64,000 bases of DNA from Calendula officinalis (taxonomy: Eukaryota; Streptophyta; Magnoliopsida; Asterales; Asteraceae), in contig OY970827.1 in the NCBI GenBank assembly GCA_963853835.1, positions 80,183,234 through 80,247,233 on the forward strand. The letters run 5' to 3'. The position numbers and the translations under genes are program-made. Under the pieces are notes generated by a model that was not told where the DNA came from, ran no database searches, and saw only the letters and a program-made list of their open reading frames with translations. This document shows positions 28,639 through 40,161 of this stretch, one piece after another. Numbering within the stretch: position 1 is the stretch's first letter; the number at the start of each line of letters is the position of its first letter.

Positions 28639-31600
28639 AATTTACATTGGTAGTCTTTTATCAAATAACTGAGGTTAAATGATAAAGGACCGTAGGCATA
28701 AAAATGTCTAAAAAGGACTACCGGTATAGAATTGGTGTAGTTTAGTGGGTGTGTGTGTTTGTCGTTAAAAAAAATTTAGAGAAATATAAAATACTCATTC
28801 ATGAATGTAAAAAATCAAAGAAAAGGATAAAAAGATATTGTTCATGTTAACAAGTCCGACCATAGCATTCAATGGGCATCCTATATGTGTATACCTATGC
28901 TCATTTATTATAAAGTATATTTAAGGTTGGTCGAAGTGGGCATATTGATGAGGTGGCGTACTAGCCACAATGTGGCTAAATGCACGGAGGACGACGGGCG
29001 TGGTTGGTGATTTTCGAGGTGTTTTTTGACCGTTTCAAGCATTAAGTAGTGAGTTCTGGAGAAGGCAGTGAGTTTTTAAAAAAAGAAAGAAAAAAAGAAA
29101 ACAACTGCGTCGTTTGAAGAAGATGACTGAAAAAGTGAGAAGTGAGAATCAGGTTTTAACTTGTTTTTTATTGGGCTTTTAGAATTTTATTGGGATTTTG
29201 TAACTTGTAAGCCCATCCCACATGAACCATTTAATTAAACTCAGCCCATATAAACCATTTAAAAAATATATTTTTAAAGAAAATTTGTATTAACTACTTT
29301 TAAAACGATTATCTTTTATTAAAATGTTAATTGTCTTTTTATTAAAAAGTTATTAGTTTTATATTTTAATAAAATAAATGGAAAACCAATGATGAGATGG
29401 AAATTAAAATGGTGTGGTGAGTATTTCCAGGATAAATGATGTGGTGTGGTGTCGTGTGGTTGCTGAGGTAGCAGATGATGTGGCAGGAAAAGTGGTGTTG
29501 TGGGTGAGACCCATACCCTATAGTCTAAATTATAAGACTATGCATAACCCATGAACAATATCTCAATGGTCACTCTTGCCACATCTGCGCCACATCAGCT
29601 ACTCTCTCCTGATCAAACACATGACCAAACAGCGACCAATAGAGGTTGAGGACCACTATCGTTCAACTATACGACCGATAGAGGGTGTGGACGCGTCGGG
29701 GGCGAGCATCCGTCGGGCTTGGGCTATGTGGCGGTCGCGACCGGCTTAAAGGTCACCGGTTACGCCCAGTCTAAGAGGTCAGCACTGAGAGCATGATTAT
29801 GATTTGCAAAAAGCCTCACGGACCACGCAATGGGCGATGGAGATGCAAATCTGCCCTGCAAATCTGTAATCAAATAAACGATTCAATATCTCCCTAATTT
29901 CAAGTTTCATTTGACTCCCCTATTTCGATTGAGATGTCTTGCATTTCATAATAAAGATTGACATGTCTTCCATTTCATATTTTCTTAACCTAAATCATGA
30001 TAAAAACTCTGTAAAACTAAGCTAACCTGTAAAAAACAAATATTTTCTTAAAACTCAAATGTTCGAGCTTTGTTTCTAATAAACATTCCTACATAACGTA
30101 AAGAAAATAACCATTAAATCAAAATTCCAAATCAAAATAACCATTGAACCATCTACTCCCAAACTTCAGAGGAAAATAAATGAAAGCAAATATTTGTCCC
30201 TTGTTTTCAATTAAACATTAATTTTTACTTTAACATTATATGCAACTTTGGTAAGACTGGTTCTTTTTACCACAAATGATTGTTTCTACTTAGAGGTCGT
30301 AAAATGGGCTGGTCTAGTGGATTATGATAATAGGTAAAAAGAGAAGAGGGGGGGGGGGGGGGGGGGGGGTTAATATTCCATACGGGTCAAAATTAGATGG
30401 GTAGACCTGATAGTCTGAATCAAATGACATATAGCCTAGCAATATTAAGGTGATTAGGTGTATCACATGTTTTTAGGTTGCATTTAAATGGGTATACTGG
30501 CGTTGTTGGTATTATTGTCCAAACAAAATTATTTTCCTTATAAAAAGGTCATGTGAGGTACTTACTGGGTTCAAAATCATCAGAGCCCGCTAAATGGGGA
30601 GGAGAAAACATGAACTACATCAAAACTTTATTTTTAGTCGACTCGTTTTAATAGTTCCAACAAGAAACATATGGAAATAGATGAATTTAAAAGGTTAGAA
30701 CTGAGATTAAGATTAGATAAGAATGACTAGATTTATCACATTATGTCATAACAAAAGGTCGAAATTAAGACTCGCATATAAATCGTAGGATTCTAACCTT
30801 CCACACAAGTTACTAATTTAGATTCAGATATGAATTACAACTAATTTGGATAAATGAGAGGTCCAATAATAATTTCATCTTGACTATTTTATTTCTGATT
30901 GTATAATACACATAAATATGAATACTCAAAAATCCAAATTATACCCTAATCGAACATATGAAAGTAAATAACTATAAATCACAATCATGATACTACTAAT
31001 GGGTAAAGAGAAACTCCAATATAAAACAAGCTACTTACTTGAATTTATCACTCCCAACAACATGAATTCTGGAATTAGCAAATGCTATCGATTACTGGGT
31101 GAAATAATAACGTAAGACACGACATGTAAGACAGCAGTAATAGGTTTTCTAGTGGACAGTGTTACATACCTCCAATTATAGACGCTCAATTACAGCAAAA
31201 CCTCCTAATCATAAGAACACATGATGATAGACTTATGTTTGGATTTGAGTGATAAAAATTAGGAAGAAGATTAGTGTTAGGCTAAACAGAGAACAGTGAC
31301 GTGGGGAGGTGAGATTAAGAAGAATAAGATTGAGTTTATCTCCTCGAAACTAATCAAACTCTTACAAAAACCCTTGCAAAATTTATGCATTACGTACGTT
31401 TGGAAGCTGTTAATGCTTCCGATTTCTCTAATTGCTGGTAGTGTTGGGATAACTATTTGCTTAATTGGGCTGGATTTTGGGTGGCTACCAGTGTTCTGTT
31501 TTATCAAAAACATAGAGACTTAAACTTATGACATTTGCTTTATTACATAATACCTCTAACCAACTAAGCTACTAGATCATACATTTACTAACTAACTATA

Positions 31601-31793
31601 GTTATCCTTATTAAATCCTTAAACTTTAAAAATTGAATACCACCACCCACCATTTGTGACCGCCACCACCACTATCCATCATTACTATTGCCACCATCAC
31701 CAACCAATTGGTCGCCCCAAAATATAGTTACAGACTGACAGGGTAGTTGCTACCGCATTTGCGCTAGTACCCATCTAGTTTTAAATCAGAATA
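28639..31793. other. Gene-free intergenic region
   Basis: No coding region supported. Content: G/T-rich stretches at 28930-29050 and 29400-29530, a 22-base G run at 30348-30369, and AT-rich unassigned DNA. Small open frames around 31277-31523 on both strands resemble nothing I know. Confidence 0.5.
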
Positions 31794-31992
31794 CTTTCTC
31801 CGTTTTCAAAATAAGTTGTATACTTTCCATTTTAAGGTTTTCAAATTAAGTGATGCACTTTTAGTGACATGGTTCATTCACATATATTTTTATTTTTAAA
31901 TATCGTTAAACTCATTTTAATCAAAAGATTAATCTTTTAACTTAAAGGTAAACCCCCCCCCCCCCCCCCAACATATATTGAAACGGAAGAAG
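31794..31992. mobile_element. Stowaway-like MITE (diverged)
   Basis: Left end ctttctccgttttcaaaata and right end tgaaacggaagaag form the CTCCCTCCGT-type TIR, flanked by TA. It includes a 17-base C run at 31953-31969. Confidence 0.65.
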
Positions 31993-34198
31993 TAGATAAA
32001 TTTTGTAACTAAAAACACCACGACCCCAAGGCCCGAAGTTGTATTTAACTCTGAACCCTACAACAATTTCAAAGGTAGGGCCGGTCCAATTATTTTTAGG
32101 ACCTGAGCAAAATCTTAAAAATGACCCACTTGAAGTAAAGTTTTTTTCAAATAATTAAAAAATTTCTGCCAAATTAAAGTGCCACCCTAATCTCCAGGTT
32201 AAATGTCCGTATTGGACCTTGTAGTCCGCCTATTTTCAATATTTTGTTAGCCTTACATTGATTCAAATGAGTTTACACATATGTATATGTATACATGGGC
32301 TAGTTTTTATAAAAGTAGACCCTAAATTTTGTGGGCCTGAGCGGCCGCCCTTATCGCCTATGTCCAAGAACAGTCCTGTTCAAAGGTCCATTGAAGGAAA
32401 AGCCTGTTATATTGGCCGGCTCGATGCTCATCATATCGCTGCTAACACGCAAAAGAGCAATCGCGATTCTTTGCTTGTCCCTGAGGATCAGTTCCTGGGT
32501 CAACATCCGGGAGTTACTCTAACGTTCACGTTGTAGTGGAAAACCAAAATTTAATGTCGAAGGTCATATCGACATGGTTCCTCAAATGAACAATTTTATG
32601 TTTCTTAAATGAAGGTGAAGTAACAATGAAAGAGAGATAAAGTATGTGAGGTTCCTAAATACTCTTAATTAGCTATTGATTGGTTGTACATTAATGGGAT
32701 CAATATCTCCCTTCAACTTTGGTGGAGAGCACAGAAATATCTCGCTGCAAACTGCTCCTCAAGCATCTCTAGTCTCTTTTACTCTGTAGATCCCATTCCG
32801 ACATATTATCATTCCAAAATGTCACCATTATGCTTATTTTCAGACAACAAAAAAACTCATCAACACAACTATGCACATCTATGTGCTTAATTATGTTCCT
32901 TAATGGCAAAAATATAAATCATTAAAAAACCATATATCTTTCAACTTTTGGCCCAAAAGGTTTTTTGGGTCCGTCCAAATTTTGACCCCTTTACTAACCC
33001 GTTTGATAGAGTAAATGGGTTGAAACATTAATGTGTTATATAAGCATTGATAATATTTTTTATTTGATTTGAAAGGGTATTATAAGGGTTTTATAAAAGG
33101 AGTAAGTGCATAGCTTGGTAGGTACCCATCAAAAAGTTATAGTCCCAGGTAAATAAGTTAAGTTGTATGCATTATTAGCACTATTTTATTCTAAAGGCAG
33201 TTAATTTTAATATTCTTATGTATATGGTTGTAATTTTTATCCATATGAAATTCAGGTAACTTGTGATTGCGACAGCCCATTTATTACAACAAATGAAAAA
33301 TGGGAGTACAAACATCATGTACCTTTATTTGGCTAATGCTTGGGTTGTATACTTGAATCGAAATGGAACATGTTGTGAATTACAATGTACTTTACTAACT
33401 AGATTGATGCACATTGCACATATAAATTTCAAAACTTTCAATAAATAAAGTATTTTAAAAAATTAAAATATTATAAAAAATTTATAAGCCACACGTGAAT
33501 TATCACGGGTTATAAACTAGTTTGAATTAAAACTTAGGAATTTTCGTGGAGGGAATGGTGCTTCGCTTTTGTAGCTTCCTGCTCTACTATTATTTGGTTG
33601 CTTATAAATATAATCCCTTCTTTTCTCCCTATGGGCTGCTGCCTACTTTTTGTTCTCTTAGTGGGCTGCAATGACTTGTGTCACAAACCTAATTGAACGA
33701 ACATGATCTCGTTTAACTAAATGAACGTAAAATCTTGCCTGACAAATGGTTCACGAAAAATTCGCTAAATATTCGATTTCCTTACATGCCTATTTTTAGC
33801 AACATTTAACATGCCTATTTGTATGTTTGAAGTCAATTTATACGTTTTAAATGCACAATTAAGTTAAAACTTTTATTGGAGCTGCATCTAGATTTATTAA
33901 AAGACAAAACAAATAATACAAAGCAAATTCCCAACCTCCCCTTCTACAAGTTTCAACGGCTGAAAACCCGTATACAAAGCATTGAGGCCGATATTAGAAC
34001 TCTCTATGAACCACGATAGCGGGATTTAATTCGACGATATAGCACTTCAAAACATGGTCAGAAAAACAATCATGAACTCATGAAGTAATTAAAGCCAGCC
34101 CTTAAACACCACCCATCAATCCAAGGATACACTTATTTGTTAAAAGGTAGTATCGAAGCCCTTAAACCATTCGCTTTTAACCGTCAAAATAAACAATA
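31993..34198. other. Intergenic DNA with element remnants
   Basis: At 32079-32370 a gggccggtcc ... gggcctgagcggccgccc arrangement resembles one family of plant hAT remnants. At 32376-32535 a stretch of normal codon-like composition (open on the plus strand) cannot be assigned. Elsewhere AT-rich, with a Helitron-like end at 33490-33521. Confidence 0.4.
33490..33521 (+). mobile_element. Candidate Helitron 3' terminus
   Basis: A perfect short hairpin CGTGA-ATTA-TCACG is followed nine bases later by CTAGT, the arrangement of Helitron 3' ends (hairpin, about 10 nt, CTRR before T). The 5' TC end to the left was not identified, so only the terminus is called. Confidence 0.45.
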
Positions 34199-34488
34199 CT
34201 TCCTCCGTATCAAAATAAGTGCTAAACTTTCTATTCTGTGCAGTTTCAAAATAAGTGATACATTTATTTGTTAAAAGATAGTACTAGTATTAGCGCCCGC
34301 ACCCAGTCGTCATATCATTTAATATAATGAAATAACTCATACCTCCTACTTTTAATTTTAAACATCATTTAACCACTTATTCAAATAATATGGGACTCAT
34401 CTGAGTCATCGACCAGTAACCATTTAATTTAATTTAATTTAAAAATCGTAAAACTAATAATGTATGACTTATTTTGAAATGGATGAAG
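34199..34488. mobile_element. Stowaway-like MITE (about 290 bp)
   Basis: Left end cttcctccgtatcaaaataa and right end gacttattttgaaatggatg-aag are inverted repeats, flanked by TA on both sides. No coding. Confidence 0.8.
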
Positions 34489-35961
34489 TATTTGCTTTTA
34501 GCTAAAAAGGTTCATTTTATTTTTATTTTGGTCGGTTGGACCGGGTTCGTTCAGGTGTTTGGTTGGACCACTTTTAAGTTTGAGCTCATATACACATTTC
34601 ATGTTGTTTAGGGATTAGAAGGAGTATCTACACCACATATAATGCCCATGTGCTTCTAAGAAATCCATCATTCGATGGGTCCACATTACGAATTGTCCCT
34701 TTTGTTCATAGTATGGAAATTGTATATATAGAGTAATAGTAATTGGGTCCAACCAATTATGGTCCAATGGCTTTATGTAGATTTTAACAAGAAAAACGTT
34801 TCCATGCAATTTGAGTTTTCTGAGTCACTCATGACTCAGCGTTTTACACAATGCTTTAAAAATTAGATTTTGTATCGGACTGGTTGATGGCTTAAAAACA
34901 GTTGAATTGAACTAAATTACAATATCGCATATATGATAAGTTAATCAAGTAAAACGTGTATATATATAAATGAGTACTTTTTTGTAGGACGGAGAGAGTA
35001 TATCGGATAAACAAACTTAATGATTTATCTAATAACCAAGCTTAATGATGTATATATCAACTATATTTGATACTTAACAACTGTGTTATACCCTCCATTA
35101 TATTTCTCTAGTGAGATTGATGGTAATCAATGTTAATATGTTTGGTATGTTTATGAAAAATTGGATTCTTGGCAATGTGAAGAGGAGACTGATTATCACA
35201 ATGCAAACCCAATCATTTTCCTATCTTGAACCCAAGGCCAACCAACCATCTGTCACACACACGTATATCTCTTCCATCACTACCACTACTACGTCCATCA
35301 CATATCATATTGATCGATCCAACCGTCATACCTTCCACTCCGACTATCGAACTGAACTTCCTCCCCATATTTCCCAATATTGATAGCTTTTAGACTACAA
35401 TATCTCGGATGCCGATCAACAAGAGGTTTCGGGTTCAAGTCTATGGTGTAATATATGTCAAAACTATAATGTGAGAGTTTATAGAATAATTAGTATAAAG
35501 ATGTTAAACGCTTTATTAAGCTGTTTTTTATTAACATAAATATATATAATGATATATTTAACATACCTATAATTATTTAACTTAAGTCTCCGATATGTAA
35601 GTTTAAGAAACTAAAATTATTAAGCCTTAATAAACTTAATTAAACTTAAACTTAAAATATTTCTACAAAACTTAAATATCGCTAGAATTACATATATACT
35701 CCCTCCGTCCCACAAAAAATTTCTCATTTGACTTTTACACAAGTTTTTAGGTGATAGTTAGTGGTGGGGTCATTGATAATACTTTTCATACATGCAACCA
35801 CTTTTTATGTATATGATTAAAACAGTTATTTGGTGTCTGCCTGTTATAATTCATGTTGTCGTACCGACAATCCATTTTGTTGTACCAAATAAGAGAAATG
35901 ATTATCTGTTATATTATTATGTTGAAGTCTCTGTACTACAAACTGTTTTGTGTAATAAACG
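34489..35961. other. Intergenic DNA with two broken Stowaway ends
   Basis: A lone right end (gtaggacggagagagta) lies near 34987-35001. A lone left end (ctccctccgtcccacaaaaa) starts at about 35700. Their partners are not visible. No gene. Confidence 0.5.
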
Positions 35962-37614
35962 TGTTAGTCCCGTGATAAGTGAATCAATACACTTATACGC
36001 TTTCACTGACCAAATAAAATATAAGGCAACACTCAACACTTTTTATTAATCAATAATGATATAACAAAGCAGCAAGTAGTTTGCGGAATAGCTAAGAACA
36101 AATCCTAACTAAACTACTTGCAGGAAATATATAATAACAGATATTATCTAAGACAAGTTCTGATCAACAAATGATCAGGCACAAGACCACATACCTTCGT
36201 TACAGAGATTCAATTCTCAATCAAGTAACTAAGGTATTACTGGTTGTTTACACTCTGCTCAAAGAGTAAAGTCTGGGAAGATTTTAGCAGCGTGTAGACT
36301 TGTTGGGTGCACACCGAATTCGATCACTAAATCCTCAATTTATAGCATTGGGAAACGTGGTGCCAAAAGAAAGATCGATCGAATCCATGTGTGAGAATTC
36401 CATTGGTGTAGAGGATATTTCATGCGACGAGCATTACTAACGGACTTTCTGTCGTCTTGTGATTAGGGGTGTTCGTTTGGACGGTTTGGTTTTATCCGAA
36501 CCAAATAGGTGAAACCAAACAAAGTCCGGTTTTCAAAAGTTCAAACCGAACCGTCCAAACTAATTCGAAAACCAAACCGACCCGAACCAAATAACAATTT
36601 GGTTGGTTTGGTTTTATCCGTTTGGTTTTTCCTTAAATTTTCAAAATACTATACAAGTATATAAAATAAATAATATTAAGTCCGATATGTAAAATTCCAA
36701 AATGATAAACTACTTTGTACATAAAAACAAGTCTAATTCATAACTTGTGACATTTACGATCATATATGAAAAAATCTTGACATCAACTTTATCAAAAACT
36801 CTAAAAAGATTGGTACATCGTCAACTGATACAATATAAAATGGAACAAGTGTTAGTATATAAATCAATTTAATATAAGAAATGTGCAGAAAAGAAGTACC
36901 ATAATTGCTTACTGGAAACCAACAAGTGTTATTATATAAATCAATTTACTATATACTACTATTCGGTTTTTTTGGACAATCCGGTTTTCATAACTGAAAC
37001 CAAATCCAATCTGAAATCCAAACTATTAATTTGGTTCAAGTCCAAACCGATCCAAGAAACCAAATAACCAATCCAAATAGTCCGATCCAAAATGTCCAAT
37101 TGGACAATCTGGTTATATCCGAATAGTGAACACCCCTACTTGTGATCGCCGATATCTTCTAGAAGATTTGCATCATATTCCCTTTATCGGTGACACACTA
37201 ACTCGTGCTTTACTTGTGTCTTTCTGCGACACTGAAACTTCAGGCATTTGTATGCTTCAGATCGCCATGAGTCTTCGGATACTCATGCTTCTTCAGATGG
37301 CTTTCAGCTTCAGTGACCTTCACTCAGAGTTTTGCTTAGAGAAGTATTTGTCCTCAAGGCTCAGCGTTATTGTCAAGTGTTCGCTGAACCTGCTACAACT
37401 ATCTGATCGGTTGATCAGTATCTGATTCAGCACGGGAAACTGATCGTTGTTTCAGATGGTTGATCAGATAGAGTAGCTGGCTAACTGAAATCCGAACTGA
37501 TCAGATTTAGTTACCCACGATCTGAGGAACTGATCCTCAGATTGTGTTCTAACTATTTGTCTTTTGTCTTCATTAAATCTCCTTCAGTAGGGGATGCTTT
37601 TCAGCGACCCAACA
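35962..37614 (-). mobile_element. Solo LTR (5-bp duplication AAACG) interrupted by a hAT MITE
   Basis: The segment starts TGTTAG and ends CCAACA, and is flanked by AAACG at 35957-35961 and 37615-37619. No internal retroelement domain is present, so the two LTRs have recombined to one. A TATAAATTG box on the minus strand (plus about 36337-36345) gives the orientation. Without the nested MITE and its duplication the LTR is about 970 bp. TGATCAG/CTGATC words recur at both ends (36150-36180 and 37395-37550). It lies about 650 bp upstream of the MYC2-like start codon. Confidence 0.85.
36464..37138. mobile_element. hAT-type MITE (675 bp) with 8-bp duplication CTTGTGAT
   Basis: TIRs taggggtgttcgtttgg and, reverse-complemented from the right, taggggtgttcactattcgg. 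Identical octamers CTTGTGAT lie at 36456-36463 and 37139-37146. The interior is rich in ggtttggtttt/aaaccaaacc words. It lies inside the solo LTR and is therefore younger. Confidence 0.93.
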
Positions 37615-37662
37615 AAACGTATCTTAAGTTTATAAATTTGTAAATTGATGTTAAAAGTTACA

Positions 37663-37925
37663 AGAAAAGGTTGAAACCGGCAACTCCAACCGCTCCCATC
37701 GAATCTAGCCTCCAAGAGTACTCAATGTGGGAGCATATTTTGACTCACCAAGTGGTTGGGAATCATGGAGGGGGTCGGGGCTTGAACCAGTGACCTATCT
37801 GATATGTTACAAATTGCCTCCATGTCTTACCAACTGGCTACATGCCAGAGACATATTTTAAACACCCGCGACCTATTTGATATGTTACAAGTCGCCTCCA
37901 TACCTTATCAACTCGGCTACACTTA
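37663..37925 (-). mobile_element. tRNA-derived SINE remains, two heads
   Basis: On the minus strand a polymerase III box A (TAGCCAGTTGG, plus 37830-37840) and box B (GGTTCAAGCC, plus 37779-37788) are spaced as in tRNA-derived SINEs. A second, truncated head with TAGCCGAGTTGA lies at plus 37908-37919, sharing the intervening gcctcca and atatgttacaa words. The body continues to about 37663. Both are in the upstream region of the MYC2-like gene, transcribed divergently from it if active. Confidence 0.6.
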
Positions 37926-38268
37926 AATCTTTTAAATAAATTTAAACACCCTTAAATATCGGGAGTTAATTTTCATACCACAAATTTTGATGCATACATC
38001 ACACTATACAATTATTTCTACAGAGTATACAAATACATAAATCATTTGTTGTGATACATGAGTTAAAATATGTGGTACAAAAATCACCACCTTTAAATAT
38101 CGGTCTATAAACTGTACGAAGTATTTATCGGCGTGTTAATATCATTTCATCTCTGCCCCCTAACACTTGACTCCTACGCCACCGCCGCCACCGCCGCAGC
38201 CTTTTTTTAATACCTAATCACTTTCTTAGGATCATCTCGTTGACTTCCTTTTCTAATTGGTTTTTGGA

Positions 38269-40161
38269 ATGACGGATTACCGTCTTCCGGCAACAATGAA
38301 TTTATGGAATACAGATGATAACGCTATGATGGATGCGTTCATGAGCTCAGATGTGACGACGTCGTTTTGGGGAAACCCAGCTATTCCTGGTCCTGGAGCA
38401 CCATCATCGGCTTCTACTTCTGCTAATGATCGTCATAAGATGATCGGTGAATCACAGCCGTTCAATCAAGATACTCTGCAACAACGTCTCCAGGGATTAA
38501 TCGATAACGCGCGTGAATCCTGGACTTATGCAATCTTCTGGCAATCATCTGTAATTGATTACACGAGTCCGTCGGTGTTAGGGTGGGGTGACGGATATTA
38601 CAAAGGAGAGACGAACAAGCTGCCAAAAACGACGCCGTCTTTTACTTCTTTGGCCGAACAGGAGCACCGGAAAAAGGTGCTCCGGGAGCTGAACTCGTTG
38701 ATTTCCGGCTCACTAATGCCGGAAAACGACGCCGTCGACGAGGAAGTAACCGATACCGAATGGTTTTTTCTCATCTCGATGACGCACTCGTTCCTAAACG
38801 GAAACGGACTGCCAGGTCAGGCGATGTTGAGTAATCAACCCGTTTGGATCGCCGGACGGGACCGGTTGTCGGCGGCACACTGTGAACGTGCACGGCAAGG
38901 TCAGTCTTTCGGGTTGCAGACGATCGCTTGTATTCCGTTTGCTAACGGCGTTGTTGAATTAGGTTCAACGGAGTTAATTTGTCAGAGCTCAGATCTCATG
39001 AACGAGATTAGGGTTTTGTTTAGTTTCAATAACAGCGGCACTGATCCATCTTCGTTGTGGCTCACCGATCCGGTTGCCTCTTCTGCCGCCGCCACCGCCG
39101 CCGTTGATGCAACTCCAATTGCTTCTCCGGCGACAAGTGCAATTCCGGTAAGCAACTCAATTCAAAAACAAATCTCAATCGAAAATCGTAGCTCCAGTTC
39201 GTTAACAGAAAACCCTAGCTCTATAATTAACAATTCTAATCAAAATCAAGGATTGTTCGGTAGCAGGGAATTAAATGTCTCAACTAGAAACCGGAATCTT
39301 TCTGATTCATGTAAGCCAGAATCCGTTGAACTCTTGAATTTTGGTGAGAGTAAAAAGAGTTGTACCAAAAACGGGTCTTTATTTACCGGTCAATCTCCGA
39401 TCACCACCGGAGAAAAAGATAACGGTAAGATGTCACGAGGGATCAATGAAGAAGGAATGTTATCATTCAGCTCCGGCTTTATTCTTCAGCCAGAGAATGT
39501 AAAATCCGGTGGTGGTGTAATGAATGGAGCCAATTTTGACCCTTCAATTGTAAGAGAAGCCGAGAGCCGCTTAATGATTGAACCCGAGAAAAAACCACGA
39601 AAACGGGGCCGAAAACCGGCAAACGGGCGTGAAGAACCCTTAAATCATGTCGAAGCTGAGAGACAAAGACGAGAAAAACTAAACCAAAAGTTTTACGCGC
39701 TCCGAGCGGTCATCCCAAACGTATCCAAAATGGACAAAGCGTCACTCCTCGGAGACGCCATTTCTCATATAAACGACCTAAAATCTAACCTTGAAAAAAC
39801 CGAAACCGAAAAAGAAGAACTCAAAATCCAACTCGATGTAATGAAGAAACAATTATTAATAAAAGATTCACATTCGGAAGACCTTAAAATATCCGACGCC
39901 CCAAAAATAAACGATTTGGACATAGATGTGACCATCATCGGGTGGGAAGCCATGATTAGGATCCAATGTAGCAAGAAAAACCATCCTGCCGCACGCCTAA
40001 TGGTGGCATTGAAAGAATTGGATCTTGATGTTCACCATGCGAGTGTTTCGGTAGTTAACGAATTGATGATGCAACAAGCAACCGTTAAAATGGGTAGTCG
40101 ATTTTACACTCAAGACCAGCTTCGGTTAGCGTTGATGAACCGAGTCACGGATCATAGGTAG
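38269..40161 (+). CDS. MYC2: MYC2-like bHLH transcription factor (jasmonate signalling)
   Basis: Single-exon 630-residue protein starting MTDYRLPATMNLW. Domains: bHLH-MYC_N with the JAZ-interaction segment (about 68-115, LQQRLQGLIDNARESWTYAI) and the transactivation segment (about 162-253, DTEWFFLISMTHSF); a serine/asparagine-rich linker; a basic nuclear signal EKKPRKRGRKPANGREEP; bHLH (about 455-508) with the E-box-reading residues HVEAERQRREKLN; and a C-terminal ACT-like dimerisation domain (about 553-627). In known plants MYC2 binds G-boxes (CACGTG), is repressed by JAZ proteins and controls wound and defence genes. No introns, as in known MYC2 genes. The frame is open four codons upstream to a TTG, but the ATG at 38269 matches the family start. 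Whether it is MYC2 itself or a close paralogue needs a tree. Confidence 0.93.
   Translation: MTDYRLPATMNLWNTDDNAMMDAFMSSDVTTSFWGNPAIPGPGAPSSASTSANDRHKMIGESQPFNQDTLQQRLQGLIDNARESWTYAIFWQSSVIDYTSPSVLGWGDGYYKGETNKLPKTTPSFTSLAEQEHRKKVLRELNSLISGSLMPENDAVDEEVTDTEWFFLISMTHSFLNGNGLPGQAMLSNQPVWIAGRDRLSAAHCERARQGQSFGLQTIACIPFANGVVELGSTELICQSSDLMNEIRVLFSFNNSGTDPSSLWLTDPVASSAAATAAVDATPIASPATSAIPVSNSIQKQISIENRSSSSLTENPSSIINNSNQNQGLFGSRELNVSTRNRNLSDSCKPESVELLNFGESKKSCTKNGSLFTGQSPITTGEKDNGKMSRGINEEGMLSFSSGFILQPENVKSGGGVMNGANFDPSIVREAESRLMIEPEKKPRKRGRKPANGREEPLNHVEAERQRREKLNQKFYALRAVIPNVSKMDKASLLGDAISHINDLKSNLEKTETEKEELKIQLDVMKKQLLIKDSHSEDLKISDAPKINDLDIDVTIIGWEAMIRIQCSKKNHPAARLMVALKELDLDVHHASVSVVNELMMQQATVKMGSRFYTQDQLRLALMNRVTDHR

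Noticed and set aside
30348..30369. 22-base G run (and 17-base C run at 31953) as G-quadruplex regulators
   Set aside because: Isolated homopolymers away from any gene; slippage products and error-prone in assembly.
31277..31523. Small ORFs on both strands (about 75 residues)
   Set aside because: Mirror-image open frames with no domain and no neighbours; chance is sufficient.
32258..32536. ORF with gene-like composition (SIEGKACYIGRLDAHH)
   Set aside because: No family recognised, no matching exon neighbours; recorded only in the intergenic entry.
37126..37425. 99-residue ORF
   Set aside because: Lies within the solo LTR and the edge of the hAT MITE; no domain.
37750..37925. tRNA genes
   Set aside because: Box A and B are present but the sequence lacks a cloverleaf with paired acceptor ends; a SINE head explains it better. 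No other tRNA, rRNA or CRISPR-like array was seen.
38257..38268. Upstream TTG start for the bHLH gene
   Set aside because: The family starts MTDYR at the ATG at 38269; TTG initiation is not expected in a plant gene.
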